A stretch of DNA of 64,000 nt from Ficedula albicollis (GCF_000247815.1 NC_021676.1:1250350-1314349); one strand, 5' to 3'. Shown: positions 15,976 to 31,300, counted from the stretch's first letter. Notes: generated by a model from the sequence alone, not told the origin. Numbers and translations: made by a program.

Positions 15976-18200
15976 TATGGCTTCAGAACAGTGTTAAATG
16001 TTCTAAATTTAGGGTGGAGAATCAGTGTCCCCTCTGCTCCCCTTCCTCTCTGCCTGTGCTCTCTGCTCAGCAGGTGGAAGGAGTTGTTCCAATAGAAATC
16101 CCAATTTCCAAGAAAGAAACCATCTCTCACTGAGGCTCCTGGCTCACAGTGCTGTGCCCTGCCCAGAGAAATTCAGGCTCACAGTGCCACAGTCCATTTT
16201 CTTTTCTGCCTGAGCCCATCAGCACCTGCAAATCTAAACTGAGTTAAAGCAGGATGTGAACATGAGAATTTCTTGATAGACAAAAGTATTTGAGATAGCA
16301 GTCAGCAATCTGAATTTAATGGATATGTAAATAAATGTGCTGTGGAGCCTTTCAAGTAAAAAAAAAATAAAATAATAAAATCAAAAATCAAACATTCTTC
16401 CTGACTCAAGGGTGGAATCCCTTGGAGAGTTCTTCCATCACAGAAATTCCCCAAACAAGTCACTATCACATCTGAAGGAAATCAGCAGCATCCATTTGGG
16501 GTGAAAACTGGCTCAAGTTCATACACAGACTGCTGTGGAGAATGGCACAAAACCCAAACCTGCCCCGCTCTCAAATCCTAAATCTTTACTTGTGGACTGA
16601 AACACGATTTTCCAGTTAATTTACTGGCTACCCAAGTCCCACTGTGCTCCCTGCAGCGAGGAGGGAAGTTCAGCTTTCAGCATCTCAGGCCAGCAGTGAG
16701 CGCCCAACACCCAAACTCTGCAGCCAAAGGTTTGGAATTCCATGGGATTCTCTGGAATTCCACGGCAGAATCACCCCCAAGGGGCCCAGCTGCTGATTGC
16801 ACACAGAAAACCAAAATCCCCAAAAGTGCCCTTGCTCCTGGGCCCCTCTGAGCCACCCCTGAGAGCTGAATACCTAGAAATCCTCCAGGAGAGCTTTTCA
16901 CTTCTTCTCCCTTGATTTGCCATCCTCCTTATAATCTGTGCAGTAATATTCATAAACAGTAATTATTTATACATAGTTATGGACCTCTTGAATTTGATTC
17001 TCTTCTCACTTAAGCTATAAATATGGAATAAAATTAATATGAATCAGAAAAATGAGGACCCTGAAGACTGAAATATATATATATATAATCACTTAGAGTC
17101 CTCTAACTTTTTAAAAGAGATTTTTCACTTTAATATTCTCCTGGGTTGCAAACACTGGAGGGGAAAGTTTACATCCAATCAAGAACACATTTATTGAAGT
17201 GCTTAAAAATGCACGGAAGTGGTTCTGCTAATATTAAGTTTTCTAACTCTCTCTCTCCTGGATTAAAAACAAAGCAAGCCCTTTTATCCCTGACATTTTA
17301 GCATTTGGAACACATCAAAATGTTTCTTGCACTGAGCTGGTAAGAAATTCTAATTTTGCTGTCCTCCTGTGTTCGAGGCGAACACAGAATGTACAAATTG
17401 AACTCCTTTGCATTTCCCGGGGAGGGGGGAGGAAGATGCAGAGTTCAAACACACTTTTCTGTCCCTCTGGGCTGCTTTCTAAGGCACAAACCTGACCTCT
17501 GCACCTTCTGAACCTCTCTTGGATCTCTTTTTGAAATGCAAGTTCAAATCTTGCACCTCTGATTGGGCTTGCACAGCAACCAAATAAATAGCTGTGCTAT
17601 TGAGGTCAGATTAGACAATTTAACTCCTTCTGGCCTTAAAACTCCACAATCAAAAGATGAGCTCTTCTGAGATTTGGATAAAAATGGAAGAAGCTCCTGG
17701 CAGGCTCAGGAGACATCACGAGGATTTCACCACTTTGGTTCAGAGCTGATCTGAACCCAAATCTCTTTCAGCAGAGAAAAACAAGCCAGAATCCCCCTTC
17801 TTTCCAGGCTTTTAAAACCCACTGAAAACACAGTGCTGCTCTAGATCAGGGCAGGCTCTCCTGCCCAGCACTTGGAATTTAACACTCAACTTTGAATTTT
17901 ACAAACCAGGCATTTCTTTTTCTTGCACTGCAGTGAGGACTGAAAGCAGAGCAGGTGAAGGAAGAGGAGAACAAACAGAAACCAATGCTGAGAATGAGGC
18001 CTTGAAGTTTGCACCATAAACCCTTGTCCTGGGCTGCAGCATTTCCCATGGCTCCAATTCACTGATTTCTGTAATGTATTCATCCCGAGCAGCACTTCCA
18101 CTCATGCACTTGCTGTTAATTTTAATCTGCTTCATTATGATCCCTGCAATTTTATAAGTATGAGCTCAACTGAAAAGGACATTCAAAGAGTTGGGTGGTT
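15976..18200. other. single-copy noncoding sequence
   Basis: No gene or transposon is recognised. A (TA)7-type run lies at about 17073-17088. The remainder is ordinary AT-leaning noncoding sequence. Confidence 0.5.
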
Positions 18201-18229
18201 GTTTTTTTTTTTTTTTTTTTTTTCCTCTT

Positions 18230-18402
<173 letters not shown>

Positions 18403-18424
18403 TTTTTTTTTTTTTTTTTTTTTT

Positions 18425-19756
18425 CCTCTCTCTCCTGGAAATGAGTACTGAGTGATGCTCACCACAAATTAATTTTTCAAGCTTTGTAGAGGTTATGTAA
18501 ATTTGCAGAATGTTCTTCTGATGTTTAAGCCACATTCTGACAACAGCTTCAAAAACTGGTCAGAGAACTCTTCCTACTAACATCTGCTTGTTGAAATATA
18601 TGTAATGACATGGTTGTGTAACACTTCCCATTGATCTCTGGATGCCAGGTGATCACTCAAGCTAAAAAAATGCATGTGCACACAATGGAAAAGGGGAATT
18701 TAGATCTTAAAAGCATTGGAATGAGGGGGGTGGGGAGAAAGCAGTAAAGTTCCTTTACCTTCTTTAAATCTGTATTTTAAAAGACCCGACCCAGCTACAG
18801 CTACAGGCACAATGGAAACTGAAATGCCTTGGACTCGTTATTTATTCCCACTGCTCTTCTTGGTAACTATTTTATCTCCCTTATCACAGCCTAGAAAAAG
18901 AATTCAAATTGGGATCCTCAAAACCCCTCCCAGTTTAGGCTTTCTTTTTTTAGGCTTTCTTTTTTTTTTTTTTTTTTTTTAAATAAAGTTTAAAGCATCT
19001 CAACAGTTTGTGGGCAAATGGGAATGGCTGTGAGTTGCTTTGAGGCTGAGCTGCTGGAGAGAGCTCTCAATTAAAGCAGAAGGGAAACTGCTTTGCAGTG
19101 TCTGACATTCAACGTCTGCAATGCTTTTGTCACAAATGATGTCTCTTTTCAGCAACATGGTCTCCCTGCCACCAACATAAGGCTGAGTTTAATTTAAAAC
19201 ACAATTTAAAGTTCTGTACACGGTGGGAACTCTCTCTGTCAAAACACTCTGCTGAGCACAATGGGTGCAGCCTCCTTTCAAGCCTGCTGGGTTATTTTGG
19301 AGAAGCACAGGCACACACACACACGTCCCCAGGATCACACTGAGAGGGTGGCTGATGCAGCTGGGCATGTCCAGTGGAGGAAGGTTTCAGTATACGGGCA
19401 GATGTGACAACAAATCACAGAATTCCAGTGTGATCCAAGTAACCTGCCTTGTTTGCTAAGCTGCCTAGTGTTTACTCTCAAATATAGAATTTTTCATTAT
19501 ACTTCTACATAACAATGTAAGTAAATATGCAACTTTTCCTCCAAGAAATTAAAAGAGTTTAGATTCTCCATTTAAAACGCATCAGAAAAAACAATGCAGA
19601 AAATATTTTTCCCCTACTAACAACTCCACTTTGTTTCCCAACAGCTTCCTTTCATCGTGGAAGTAAAACACCCAGCACGACTTGTCTAAAAAGCAGCAAA
19701 GAGGATTTGGGATTAGTCATCAGGGAGGAAAACTGTGGAAAATGAATTATGACTTT
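18425..19756. other. single-copy noncoding sequence with T-run
   Basis: A small tandem duplication of TAGGCTTTCTTTTTT lies at about 18935-18980, the second copy with an extended T run. A short (CA)n is at about 19311-19324. I see no gene or transposon. Confidence 0.5.
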
Positions 19757-19764
19757 TTTCAGTG

Positions 19765-19855
19765 GTTTTTTTTTGTTGTTGTTGTTTTTGTTTGTTTGGT
19801 TGGTTTTTTGTTTGTTTGTTTGTTTGCTTGGGTTTTTTTGTTTCTTTGTTTTTGA
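19765..19855 (-). repeat. GTTT/GTT-rich microsatellite
   Basis: About 90 bp of T-rich sequence is made of GTT and GTTTGTTT units. On the minus strand it is an A-rich CAAACAAA run of the kind seen at retrotransposon tails. No retrotransposon body is recognisable next to it, so it is called only as a simple repeat. Confidence 0.8.
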
Positions 19856-21589
<1,734 letters not shown>

Positions 21590-21960
21590 CAGAGCGCCTG
21601 CTTTATTATCAGTTAAGAACTTGTGCACAAAAATGACACCAGTTTGCATAATTATCATGAAATAAGACAGGCTTTTTTGGGGGGTAACAATCTGGTAACT
21701 TCAAAATAAATCTGTCTGGAGCAATCGTAATTACACAGTAACTCATCTTAATACATTTGTATTCGCAGCAGATAAGTGTGGTGATAAGAAGTCCCCCTAT
21801 CATCTGTGTTTCACTCAAATGAGAAATTGCACACAAACCCATTATATGCTGCAATTTCTAGAGCCTTCCACCCTGTCTTAAAGGCTGACTGCAAGAGCCC
21901 AAGGGTTTGTTTATCTAATCTGGAAAACAGCTTGAGTTTTGTTTTTATTTTTTCCCCATA
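21590..21960. promoter_or_regulatory. candidate regulatory noncoding element
   Basis: This AT-rich single-copy stretch packs several transcription-factor-like words. They are an octamer/homeodomain-like TTTGCATAATTA around 21643, GTAATTACA at about 21727, and GATAAG at 21771 and again at 21783 flanking a Runx-like TGTGGT. CpG is nearly absent and no transposon is visible. It reads like a distal enhancer, but this is motif reading only; short motifs occur often by chance. Confidence 0.25.
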
Positions 21961-23123
21961 ACCAATGATACAAAAACGGCACCAGAAGCCAGATTTCCAG
22001 CCTGTGTTAGAGTTGTGTACATTCCAAACTGTGAACACACGCTCCTGGGTTCAGGCAGCGCCACCAGTTGTGCATGTAAATGGGTTAATTGCCTGCTCAC
22101 CTCCTCCCAAAACAAGCAGCTACTCAATGATCCAGGGACACGGGCATGCACACATCCCCTGCATCACCCAGTGAAAGGCTCTTTGTAAACACAGCAGTGT
22201 GTTGACTCTGCTTTTGTAGGGGATGATGATAAGAAAAGGGTCTGAGGAAAAACTCTTTGTTTGGCAGAGAGGCAAAACAAAGGCAGGAAGAGCACGAGTT
22301 GAGATATATTCCATGCAACAGGACACTGAAAGGATGTTCTAAAGCTCGCTCCTGTGAATAGAAAGTTGAAAGCAGCTCTATAAGCTCACTTCAGTGCTGA
22401 TAAGAGCGCAGAGGATGAGAGATTTTACCATCTAAGAGACAAGAAGGAAACTGCACAAAGTTGCACAAAGTTGGTTGTTGGGAACCAGATGCAAAAACTT
22501 GAGGAAGAGCAGCTGGGAGAAGCAGCACAACATCTCCATGATATTCCTGCAAAGGTGTGGAACTGGGGCTCTAAACTGATGCTGGATCCTTCTCCTATCT
22601 TGTTCTTGCTTGCTGCTGGGTCTGGCTTTGATCAGGACTGTGCCACTCAACAAATCGTTCTGGCTGTGCCTTCCAAACTCTGCTTGCTCCTCACCCCTGC
22701 CCTCCCCTCCCATTCCTGCCCAGCTGATCAATCACACAAAGCAGATGCAGAGAGACCCCAGGGTCTGTGCCACTGCCTGAAGCAGGGATAGACACACCCA
22801 AGACACCCCTGACAGATGTTTATCTGTGCTGCTTTTAAAAACTTGCAGTGAGCATAAATCCATAACCTTCAGAACTGCTGTCACCAGAAGGAACATTTTC
22901 TTCATGTTTGTTTTAAATTCTCCTTGCTAAAATTTAAGTCTCGTACTTCTCACACTATCCACTTCCATTTCTCTAACTCTCCCCAGTCCTTTTTCACTCA
23001 CTATTTCACCTCTCTTCTTATCAGCCCCATTTATTCCTCATAAAATAAATCCAAGGTTTTATTTTCAATGACAGACAAAGCTCAGAAAGACACACACCCA
23101 GCTCCATTCTGATTTGGATAGAA
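21961..23123. other. single-copy noncoding sequence
   Basis: No gene, RNA or transposon is recognised. Pyrimidine-rich sequence appears from about 22900 onward. Confidence 0.5.
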
Positions 23124-23252
23124 CTTTTCTTTCCTGGTTCCTTCCACTTTTTTTTTCCCCTTATTCATTTTAACCCTTCAGGCTGTGCCTTTTCTTTCCT
23201 GGTTCCTTCCACTTTTTTTTCCCTTATTCATTTTAACCCTTCAGGCTGTGTA
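23124..23252 (+). repeat. 65-bp tandem duplication
   Basis: The unit begins CTTTTCTTTCCTGGTTCC and ends CCCTTCAGGCTGTG. Copies start at 23124 and 23189. They differ slightly in the internal T/C run and are otherwise the same. Confidence 0.93.
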
Positions 23253-24253
23253 GGAAAGCACTGAGTACAGAACCTGAAGCTATCAGTGACTCAGAAAAAT
23301 CACTACAGCTCCCAAGCCCTGAGCTCCAGCAGACTGGTGGGATTCCATGTATAGAGTTAAGAGAGGAGAAGGTCCAAGTATTTAAATAAAGGGAAAAAAA
23401 TGAACTAACATTCATATATCCCACAGCAATACAATATTTGTCTTTACAAATATCAAGCACAGAACTGTCAAAAGAGAATTTGTGGGCAGGCAATGTGATC
23501 CCCTCAGTGTGGACTGGGTGCAGCAATTCTTAATTGCCACTGAGGAAAGCCTGAGAAGATTCAGAGGAGAAGTTCCTGTGCAATGAAATTGAGTGGAAGT
23601 TGAGGATGGGGGAATGTAAAGGATATATAAGATTAATTTAATGTTGATGAGAAAATTTAAGATGATGCTTGGGGAATTAACTCCAGATGAAGTCTGAACT
23701 TTTATGACATATAACTAATTACATAGGCAATAAAAATAAATTAAATTGATTATTTTCTTTGACTCTTTAGTTCTAAGATTAACATGTAATGCACAATATT
23801 TGTTTCCATTTTCAGAAAGCAAGAACGACTTTCACAAGCCAAAACACCTAAAGTGAATTTGGAGATGTAGAGAATGTTTCTCTCCACTTTGAAGAGACAG
23901 AATTGAGACTGGAAATATTGAAATATTTTACTGCCACAAATAAACCAACATGACTGAAAGGAGAACATAGGATCAACAAAGAACTTTTGTCAATATTTCC
24001 TCCCCAAACCCCCAAGCTGAATCTCTGCCACTGCATTTCTGGTGTCATTAGCACATGGAGACCTCAACAAACAAACCAAAGCAAATACAAACTGTGGAAC
24101 TCCTAAAAGATTAAACAGACTTTGATATCAGCTGACCACAACATTTTCAGTGGGTTACAAACATGCCCTGTTTAAATGATTGCCATGTAAGTGTCCTCCT
24201 TAAAACACCTTGTTTAAGGCTCTCAGGATGCTAAATATGGACAGATCTGTGCT
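23253..24253. other. single-copy noncoding sequence
   Basis: No gene is recognised. From about 24205 onward the sequence is shared with a diverged copy at 26452-26635. Confidence 0.5.
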
Positions 24254-24927
24254 GGCTGAGATGATTTTTTTTTTGAGATACAGGAACACCACCATCATTG
24301 TGATTTGTGGACAAGTAGTCATGCAGAATAAACGAAAATTCCCAACATTATCAACACGTGCAATTGTTGGTTGAAACCATTTTTAGCACATTTAGAGCTC
24401 TGCTGCATTTAGCAGATTTCCACAGACCTGATTGCAGAAGATTCATTGCACTGGGAATGCCCCAGTGCTCGTTTCTAATATTTCCTGACCTTGTGGTGTT
24501 CTCTGACTGCTGCCATAATATAACTATATGATCTCCCGAATTCACTTTATTGATCTGCTCTTCAGTGTTTTAATGGAAACAGGGGAGAGGGCTGAGATGA
24601 GTTTTTTTTTTGAGATACAGGAACACCACCATCATTGTGATTTGTGGACAAGTAGTCATGCAGAATAAACGAAAATTCCCAACATTATCAACACGTGCAA
24701 TCGTTGGTTGAAACCATTTTTAGCACATTTAGAGCTCTGCTGCATTTAGCAGATTTCCACAGACCTGATTGCAGAAGATTCATTGCACTGGGAATGCCCC
24801 AGTGCTCGTTTCTAATATTTCCTGACCTTGTGGTGTTCTCTGACTGCTGCCATAATATAACTATATGATCTCCCGAATTCACTTTATTGATCTGCTCTTC
24901 AGTGTTTTAATGGAAACAGGGGAGAGG
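24254..24927 (+). repeat. 337-bp tandem duplication
   Basis: Copy 1 is 24254-24590 and copy 2 is 24591-24927. Both start GGCTGAGATGA (copy 1) or GCTGAGATGAG (copy 2) followed by a T run, and both end with AACAGGGGAGAGG. Differences I can see are a base beside the T run and T against C at the CAATTGTTGG / CAATCGTTGG position. The pair is therefore over 99 percent identical by eye. An older, diverged relative lies at 26452-26635. Confidence 0.94.
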
Positions 24928-25479
24928 TGCCCTCAGATCTCGGAGCTTCATGAGCCAAACATTCCTGCTGCACAGGCGGGGCAGAGCCTCCTCACAGAGC
25001 ACCCCTGGGCACCCCAAATCCTCAGCCAGCCTGGGCCAGGGCACCCTGGCAATAACTGTGGGAGTACCAGGCTTCACATCGAAACCTCCCAGCCTTTTGC
25101 TCATTTCCGAGGTGAATATCTGAGGAGAAACTTGTGAGAAAAGCTCTCAAGTTCTGCATTCCTCAGCACAGCAGCATCAGAGCTGTTTTTGCCAGCCGTG
25201 GGTTTTGTCCTCTTAATGTAAGTGTTGGGTCTGATGTGGGAAGGGGATTTTTGGTGTCTGCCACCATCCACGCTGCACTTCCAGAGCAGAGTCCTGACTT
25301 TGCTCCCACAGGAGTAAGGAGAGCATCAATAATCCTGACGAGGACTCCCCAAATCCACCCCTGCTTGGCAAACACGAAGGCTGTGACAAATTACTCGAGG
25401 GTAACATCTTCATTTCCTGCCCACCCCTTACCTCTGGGGCATCTACACCTCCACACTTCATTGACATTCTGGAGCTGCA
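24928..25479. other. single-copy noncoding sequence
   Basis: Moderately GC-rich sequence follows the duplication. Open frames of up to 119 codons lack recognisable features. Confidence 0.45.
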
Positions 25480-25930
25480 GAAAGCCATTGTGACTTTCTC
25501 CTTTAACTTTGAAATATTCAAATCGTGGCCGGTAATTTTATTTTTCCGAATTTCGATCCATAAGCATTTATCTCAAGGACTGAATAAAATGATTCGGGTA
25601 ACCTCAGCATGCAGATAGCTCGGCAGTCACTAATTTGCTATCTTTGATACACCAGAGGTGAACAGATTAAGCAAGCTAGTTTGCTATCTACTAGATAAGA
25701 GAGGAATGTATTATCATTTTCTCTGATTAGTATCTTGTGCAGGTAATTATACTTCTCCTTTGCACATAATTAAAGTGAAGGTTGATTTCCATTCATTCTT
25801 CACAGTGGTAAAATTATCAAGTTACTTCTCAACTAATTATTTTCTGTAGTATAGCCCTGTTTCAGATCGCTGTCACATTCCATTTAGCAAACACAATAGC
25901 TCTGAATAAGACTTATCACAGTCTGGGACT
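25480..25930. other. AT-rich candidate conserved noncoding element
   Basis: This single-copy stretch has low CpG and repeated homeodomain-like cores (AATTAT near 25745, CATAATTAAAG near 25765, CTAATTATT near 25831), plus TTTGCTATCT occurring twice (about 25635 and 25679). It lacks any transposon signature. It reads like conserved regulatory DNA, but conservation cannot be tested here. Confidence 0.25.
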
Positions 25931-26041
25931 TCTATGCTATTAATTTGTAGGGGAAAAATCTTTAGATGGATGCTATCCAAGCTGAAAATGAATTTCATTC
26001 TAAAACATCTAATTGCTGTGTTGGTTTTGGGGGGTTTTGTT

Positions 26042-26272
<231 letters not shown>

Positions 26273-26451
26273 TTTTTTTGTTTCAAAATCTAGCATAGAA
26301 TCTTTTGTCTTTTTACAATCTCTATCTTTTGTTTGTTTGATTTGTCCTTAACTTGTTCAAGTTCACATCATTTTTCTGGCTAAGATTCAGTGAATGAATT
26401 TATGCTAAACTCTTTTTTTTTTTTTCTGATTATATTAATTGCAGATGAGCT

Positions 26452-26635
26452 ACACCTTGTTTTTGGGCTCTCAGGATGCTAAATACAGAGTGATCTGTGC
26501 TGGCTGAGATATTTTCTAAGATACAGGCAGGAACACCACCATCATTGTGATTTATGGACAAGTACTCATGCAGAATAAACGGGCAAGAAATCCCTGCATT
26601 ATCAACACATGCAATTGTTGGTTGAAACCATTTTT
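26452..26635 (+). repeat. diverged dispersed copy of 24205-24393
   Basis: The segment shares, in order, ACACCTTGTTT, CTCTCAGGATGCTAAATA, CTGTGCTGGCTGAGAT, CACCACCATCATTGTGATTT, CATGCAGAATAAACG and TTGGTTGAAACCATTTTT with 24205-24393. Scattered substitutions and small indels separate them. It lies about 2.2 kb downstream in the same orientation. It is therefore an older local duplicate, or both are members of a dispersed repeat family I do not recognise. Confidence 0.9.
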
Positions 26636-27180
26636 TAGAACAATTTCTCTTATTTTTTGCTTCCTGCCAGAAGCACTTAAAGACTCTGATTGAAACTGCT
26701 GTCATTTGCAGAAGGAAAATTTAGCTCCTGCTATTATTTTCCATCTTTCCATTTACCATCCTCTTGAAACATCTCTAAATTACATGGTCTACCCCAGTCC
26801 TGATTCTTAGATTTTATGTCACCCTACTTCGATGGTTTTCCCCTTCCTAACAGTAAGAACAAAACATAATTACTGCTCCCATTTTGCAGGTGTCAAATTT
26901 AGAGCTATCCTTCAGCTGCTGCCACTTGTGATTTTTCTTCTCCTGCTCATTGTCCTGCCTGGCCATTGTGGTTCTTTGTTGTGTTTCAAAAGCACAAGTT
27001 CTTCACGTTATTTCTCCTGCTCAAATGCAGTTCTTCTCTGCCAATTGGATCAATTTGATTTTATTACAGACCACTCAGAGCTGGATTCTCACCTCTTATC
27101 CCAGACTAACTGCACAGAAAATGATCTTTTTCTTTCCTTCCCTCAGCGAAAATCAGAGTGGAATCTCCCTGTCCCTTTTA
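26636..27180. other. pyrimidine-rich noncoding sequence
   Basis: No gene recognised. The + strand becomes steadily richer in T and C toward the tetranucleotide repeat. The 236-codon frame beginning at 26832 is open only because it runs through the CTTT repeat. Confidence 0.5.
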
Positions 27181-27496
<316 letters not shown>

Positions 27497-28126
27497 CAGC
27501 ACTGAGATGCACTATTTGTCTGCACAGTCCTTTATCCCTTAGGTAGTGACAAATTCCAGTTCTCCCCCTTCTGCTCCATCCCTTCAGCCACTCCTCGGGA
27601 ATTTGAGATTTTCACATGGCCACGAGCAGCCCTGGCCACTGCAGTCATCTGGCATCGCTCTGCCATGAATTATTTTTAATTCCCCTTTGTTTCACTCCGT
27701 GATAATTGGATTTATTGTCTCAAAGATCTGATTCCCTTTGCTCCCCTGCGTCCTGTGGCTTTTTGAGTCTCTTTTCCTCACACAAGGCAACGTTCCCTGA
27801 ACAATCCTGAGAGTTTTTAAATTTTTAAATTTTCTTTCTGCAGCCTGCCTCTGGTTCCTGCTTCCAGCTGGAAAATTTGGGATGTTTGCAAATCACAGAG
27901 CAAACCAACCCACCTTCCCTCTGAGCCCCTCATTTACGACTCACTGATGATAAAAATAAGAACTTCAAACCAGGTACAGCCCTTCCATAACCTTTTTCTT
28001 CCCCAGTTAATTTAATGCCATGAACATTGCTGGACAGGCAGCCTGGAAGAATTAAAGCAGGTTCTCAGCACCAGCAACACCCACTTCCCAACCCCATGTG
28101 GTCACTATGCTCCAGTCCTTGCAGAA
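27497..28126. other. single-copy noncoding sequence
   Basis: I see nothing beyond ordinary noncoding sequence. Confidence 0.5.
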
Positions 28127-28290
28127 ACCATATTTAAAATGAAATAAACCATATTTAAAATGAAATAAGCCATACTTAAAATGAAATAAACCATACTTAA
28201 AATGAAATAAACCATATTTAAATGAAATAAACCGTATTTAAAATGAAAGGAACCATGTTTAAAATGAAAGAAACCATGTTTAAAGGAAAA
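28127..28290 (+). repeat. 20-21-bp AT-rich minisatellite, about 8 copies
   Basis: Eight units of the form ACCATATTTAAAATGAAATA are arranged head to tail, with starts at about 28127, 28148, 28169, 28190, 28211, 28231, 28252 and 28273. The last copies drift to ACCATGTTTAAAATGAAAG. On the minus strand the same array gives a short repetitive frame that is not a gene. Confidence 0.93.
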
Positions 28291-30900
28291 GGAGCAGAGC
28301 TGTGTCCCCAGTGCTGCAGGCACTGACCCAGCAGAGCACTTGAGCACACCCACAGCCTGATTGATTTCAGGGGAACTATTATATGCTCAAAGTTCCTCCT
28401 GGATTTAAGTGTTTTGATGGATTAAAGCCACAATCCCCTGATTCTGATAAAACTGGCCACTACCTATAAAGTCCTTCAGACAGGGTTTTGAGAAGATATG
28501 ATTGTTCACTGGGACATGGATGTGATCACCAGTTTGATCACACAGCTGACATTCAACTGCCCAAAAATAACTTTTCTGTTCTGGAGGTAATACCTAGCAG
28601 TAAAAAAAAAAAAAAAATTTATAAAAAAAACCCCCTCCATTCCTGTTATCCCTCACCTAAGCTAGCCAAAAGAAGTTTTGCCCTCCTCAAACTTAGCAAG
28701 TTTATTTTGCAGAAATTAAAGAAACTGTCTAGGTTCATACTTAGAAAATGATCAATTAAGAGCTGTATTTCAAAATATGTTTTTGTACCTGGCAATTTAA
28801 ATGGCTTTTATTAATGCCTGAGCTAGTCCTTTGTTTGCTTTTTCCTTAGGGGTATTGCACATGTGTCTGATTTTGCTCTACAAGAAATAATTGTGAATAT
28901 AGGAGAATGAAGTGAGAAAATATATTCTATCTTTTTCACACCTGAAAGCAAATGAACGGCATATTTGTCTGGTTTTTTTGCTTGCTTTTTTTTAAAGCCT
29001 AAAAATAGATTTAAGAGATAACTCTCTCAAAAGAATTCTGTCCACGGATACTGAAACTCGGAGTCATCCAAGTCCTCAGATGAAAACCCTGCAAGGCACA
29101 GGAGCCGAGCTCAGAGGCTGAGCAGCTGCCAGGACAGCAATGTCAGCCCAGGGTGGCACCTCCCGGGCACTGCTGTGCCAGGCTGGGCTGTGCCAGTGCC
29201 CAGGGCTGGGCTCACTGCAGGGACACTCACCCTGCCTTGGTGCCCTGCCATTTTGGCTTTTGCATTCTCCATATATTTGTAATCCTGCACTTCCTTCGTG
29301 TAAAATTCCCAACTCCATACCCAGTGCTCTCCCACTTTGGTCAGACACAATTCCTCTCCAGGCCTGGCAATCAAGGACGCCAGAAGGATGTCACAACAAA
29401 CCTCAGGAAAAAAAAAAAATCCTCCTAAATCTTAACATTAATCATTTAATTAGCTGAACTTCATTCGAGAGGAATCCTATAAAAACCAGGGCTTTAACAT
29501 CCATCTTCCCTGATGTTATCACTTACACAAACCCATGCAAATTTACTCAAAGCAAACTCATAAATGCTTTTGTTTTTTTTTTTTTTTTCCCAAAATCACC
29601 CTGTAATTCATCCTTCATCACTGACATCACTATACCAGGGAATCCAAACACAAAAACTCCTCCCATCTGACCTGAGTCCTCATCCCAGACTGCCGAAAAC
29701 TCAACTCAGAAATTCCTGATTTTCAACTCTAACTTTACCCAGTGCTCTCCCTCATGTGAATGCAGATTTGACCCTGATGAAAACCAAGCATTATCAATTC
29801 TCCTGTGCTTATACTCACATCTATCCCAGAAAACCAGCACCAACAAACCTGATCCATAACCACATCTCCTCCCTGTCCCTAATCCCACCACTGGCCCCTG
29901 CCCTAGAGAATAGAAAAACACATTTCACCCAGAAGTGTTTGATTCCCCAGACTTGCCTGGTGCTGGGATTTCACTGCAGCCAAGGGACCATTCCTTAGCC
30001 AAACACAGAACATCAGGCACCCACTGCTGATGAGGCTGGCAGCCTCTGCCTCTCTGAGCCTCCAAAAATGCAGTCATAAACTCAGACAATGGAGGTGTGC
30101 TTTTCCACAGTCCATTCTTAGTCAGTTCTAAGTGATCAGCAGCAATTTTCTAATTAATTTTTTTTTTTCATATATGCTGTCTTTGACACTAAACCTGCAC
30201 CCTAATCCCAACCTTAATTCAATTTGTCAAGTATATCTGTGTGACCAAGGCAGAGAAGGAAACACCTTTGTCATTCCTTTTGTTTGACAGAAGACCTGGA
30301 AACCTTCTGGAAACCATCTCTGCTTTTGTGCCTAAAGCAAAAACAAGCAACAGTCTTTCCTCACTGCTAACACTTCAATATTCCCATGCAGAATGTGGAA
30401 TTAAAATCAATTCAAACACCACTCTATTCCAAACACTCACCTCCCTCATAAGCTTTTATTCCAAAGTGAATTTTTAAAATTTTTTGCAGTTTTTCTGGCT
30501 TTGTGGTGTCTGTGGAACCTGTGCTTGCATGGGCAGTGGTCTCCAGCAGCACTGCAGCCATTCCTGTTTCTGCACCTCCTGGAGCAGCTTTGGACCAGCT
30601 GCTGCACAGCTGGGACCTGCACTGGGCCAGCAGCACACGAGACACCAGTGCCTGGGTAACTCTGCTCATCCCTCACTTCTGGACAGAACACAAACGTAAT
30701 TTAAAAATTATAAATGTATAAAAACACCTTTACCCAGCTTTAGCTCTACTTGTCTCTATCTTTCCCTGGTTATGACCTATTTTGGCCAGCACTGAAGCCA
30801 AGCCCTCAGCCCTTGCTGTCAGTGCCCACACAGAACAGATCTGATAATTTCATGTCTGCCTCTTCTCCAAAGCTCTAACCCAGCCTTCCCTAAACACTTG
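28291..30900. other. single-copy noncoding sequence
   Basis: A-runs occur at about 28601-28630, a T run at about 29573-29588 and another at about 30160-30168. A TATA-like TATAAATGTATAAAA lies at about 30710, but no transcription unit can be supported. No coding exon or transposon is recognised. Confidence 0.5.
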
Positions 30901-31300
30901 ATCACAGCAAGAGCTTCCACTGAGCAGCACCTGCTGTACATCCCTGCCAGTGCCTGCTCCCTTCCCACTCGCTCTGCTGTGCAGACTGCAGAGACAAATC
31001 TAAATTTACAGCCCTCAGCTCCCACTCCCAGGCTGGCACCTCGCTCTGCCTTTGCAGCGCGTGGGGCGAGCAGGACCTGCAGCAGCATTGCTCATTAGCC
31101 AATGGCTCATTAGCCAATGGCTCATTAGCCACCCTTCCCTGCCCAGAGCCCAGGCTCTGCCTGTGTGGGGTGACTTTAGGCACGGGCACCCCTGGATGTA
31201 CAATCCAGGGAATCTCCCTGCTGCCTTTCCCCTCCCTCCTCTGTCCCCGCAGGACCTCAGCCACCAGAAGGGTTTTGTGGTCAGGCAGAGCGAGGTGTGA
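30901..31300. other. GC-richer segment with a few CpGs
   Basis: This 0.4-kb segment is richer in G+C than its neighbours and has a small CpG group near 31040-31070 (CTCGCTCTG, GCGCGTGGGGCGAGC). It contains the CCAAT-box repeat at 31091-31132. Overlapping open frames on both strands are typical of GC-rich DNA. A weak promoter is conceivable; there is no first exon I can point to. Confidence 0.3.
31091..31132 (+). repeat. 15-bp tandem repeat carrying CCAAT boxes
   Basis: Two perfect copies and one partial copy of CTCATTAGCCAATGG are tandemly arranged. Each full copy contains AGCCAATGG, a good match to the NF-Y CCAAT-box consensus; the third copy has lost it (AGCCACCC). Tandem duplication has thus doubled a potential NF-Y site at 15-bp spacing. 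Whether it is functional is unknown. Confidence 0.9.

Noticed and set aside
19765..19855. Possible retrotransposon poly-A tail on the minus strand
   Set aside because: No retrotransposon body or target-site duplication is recognisable next to it; kept as a simple repeat.
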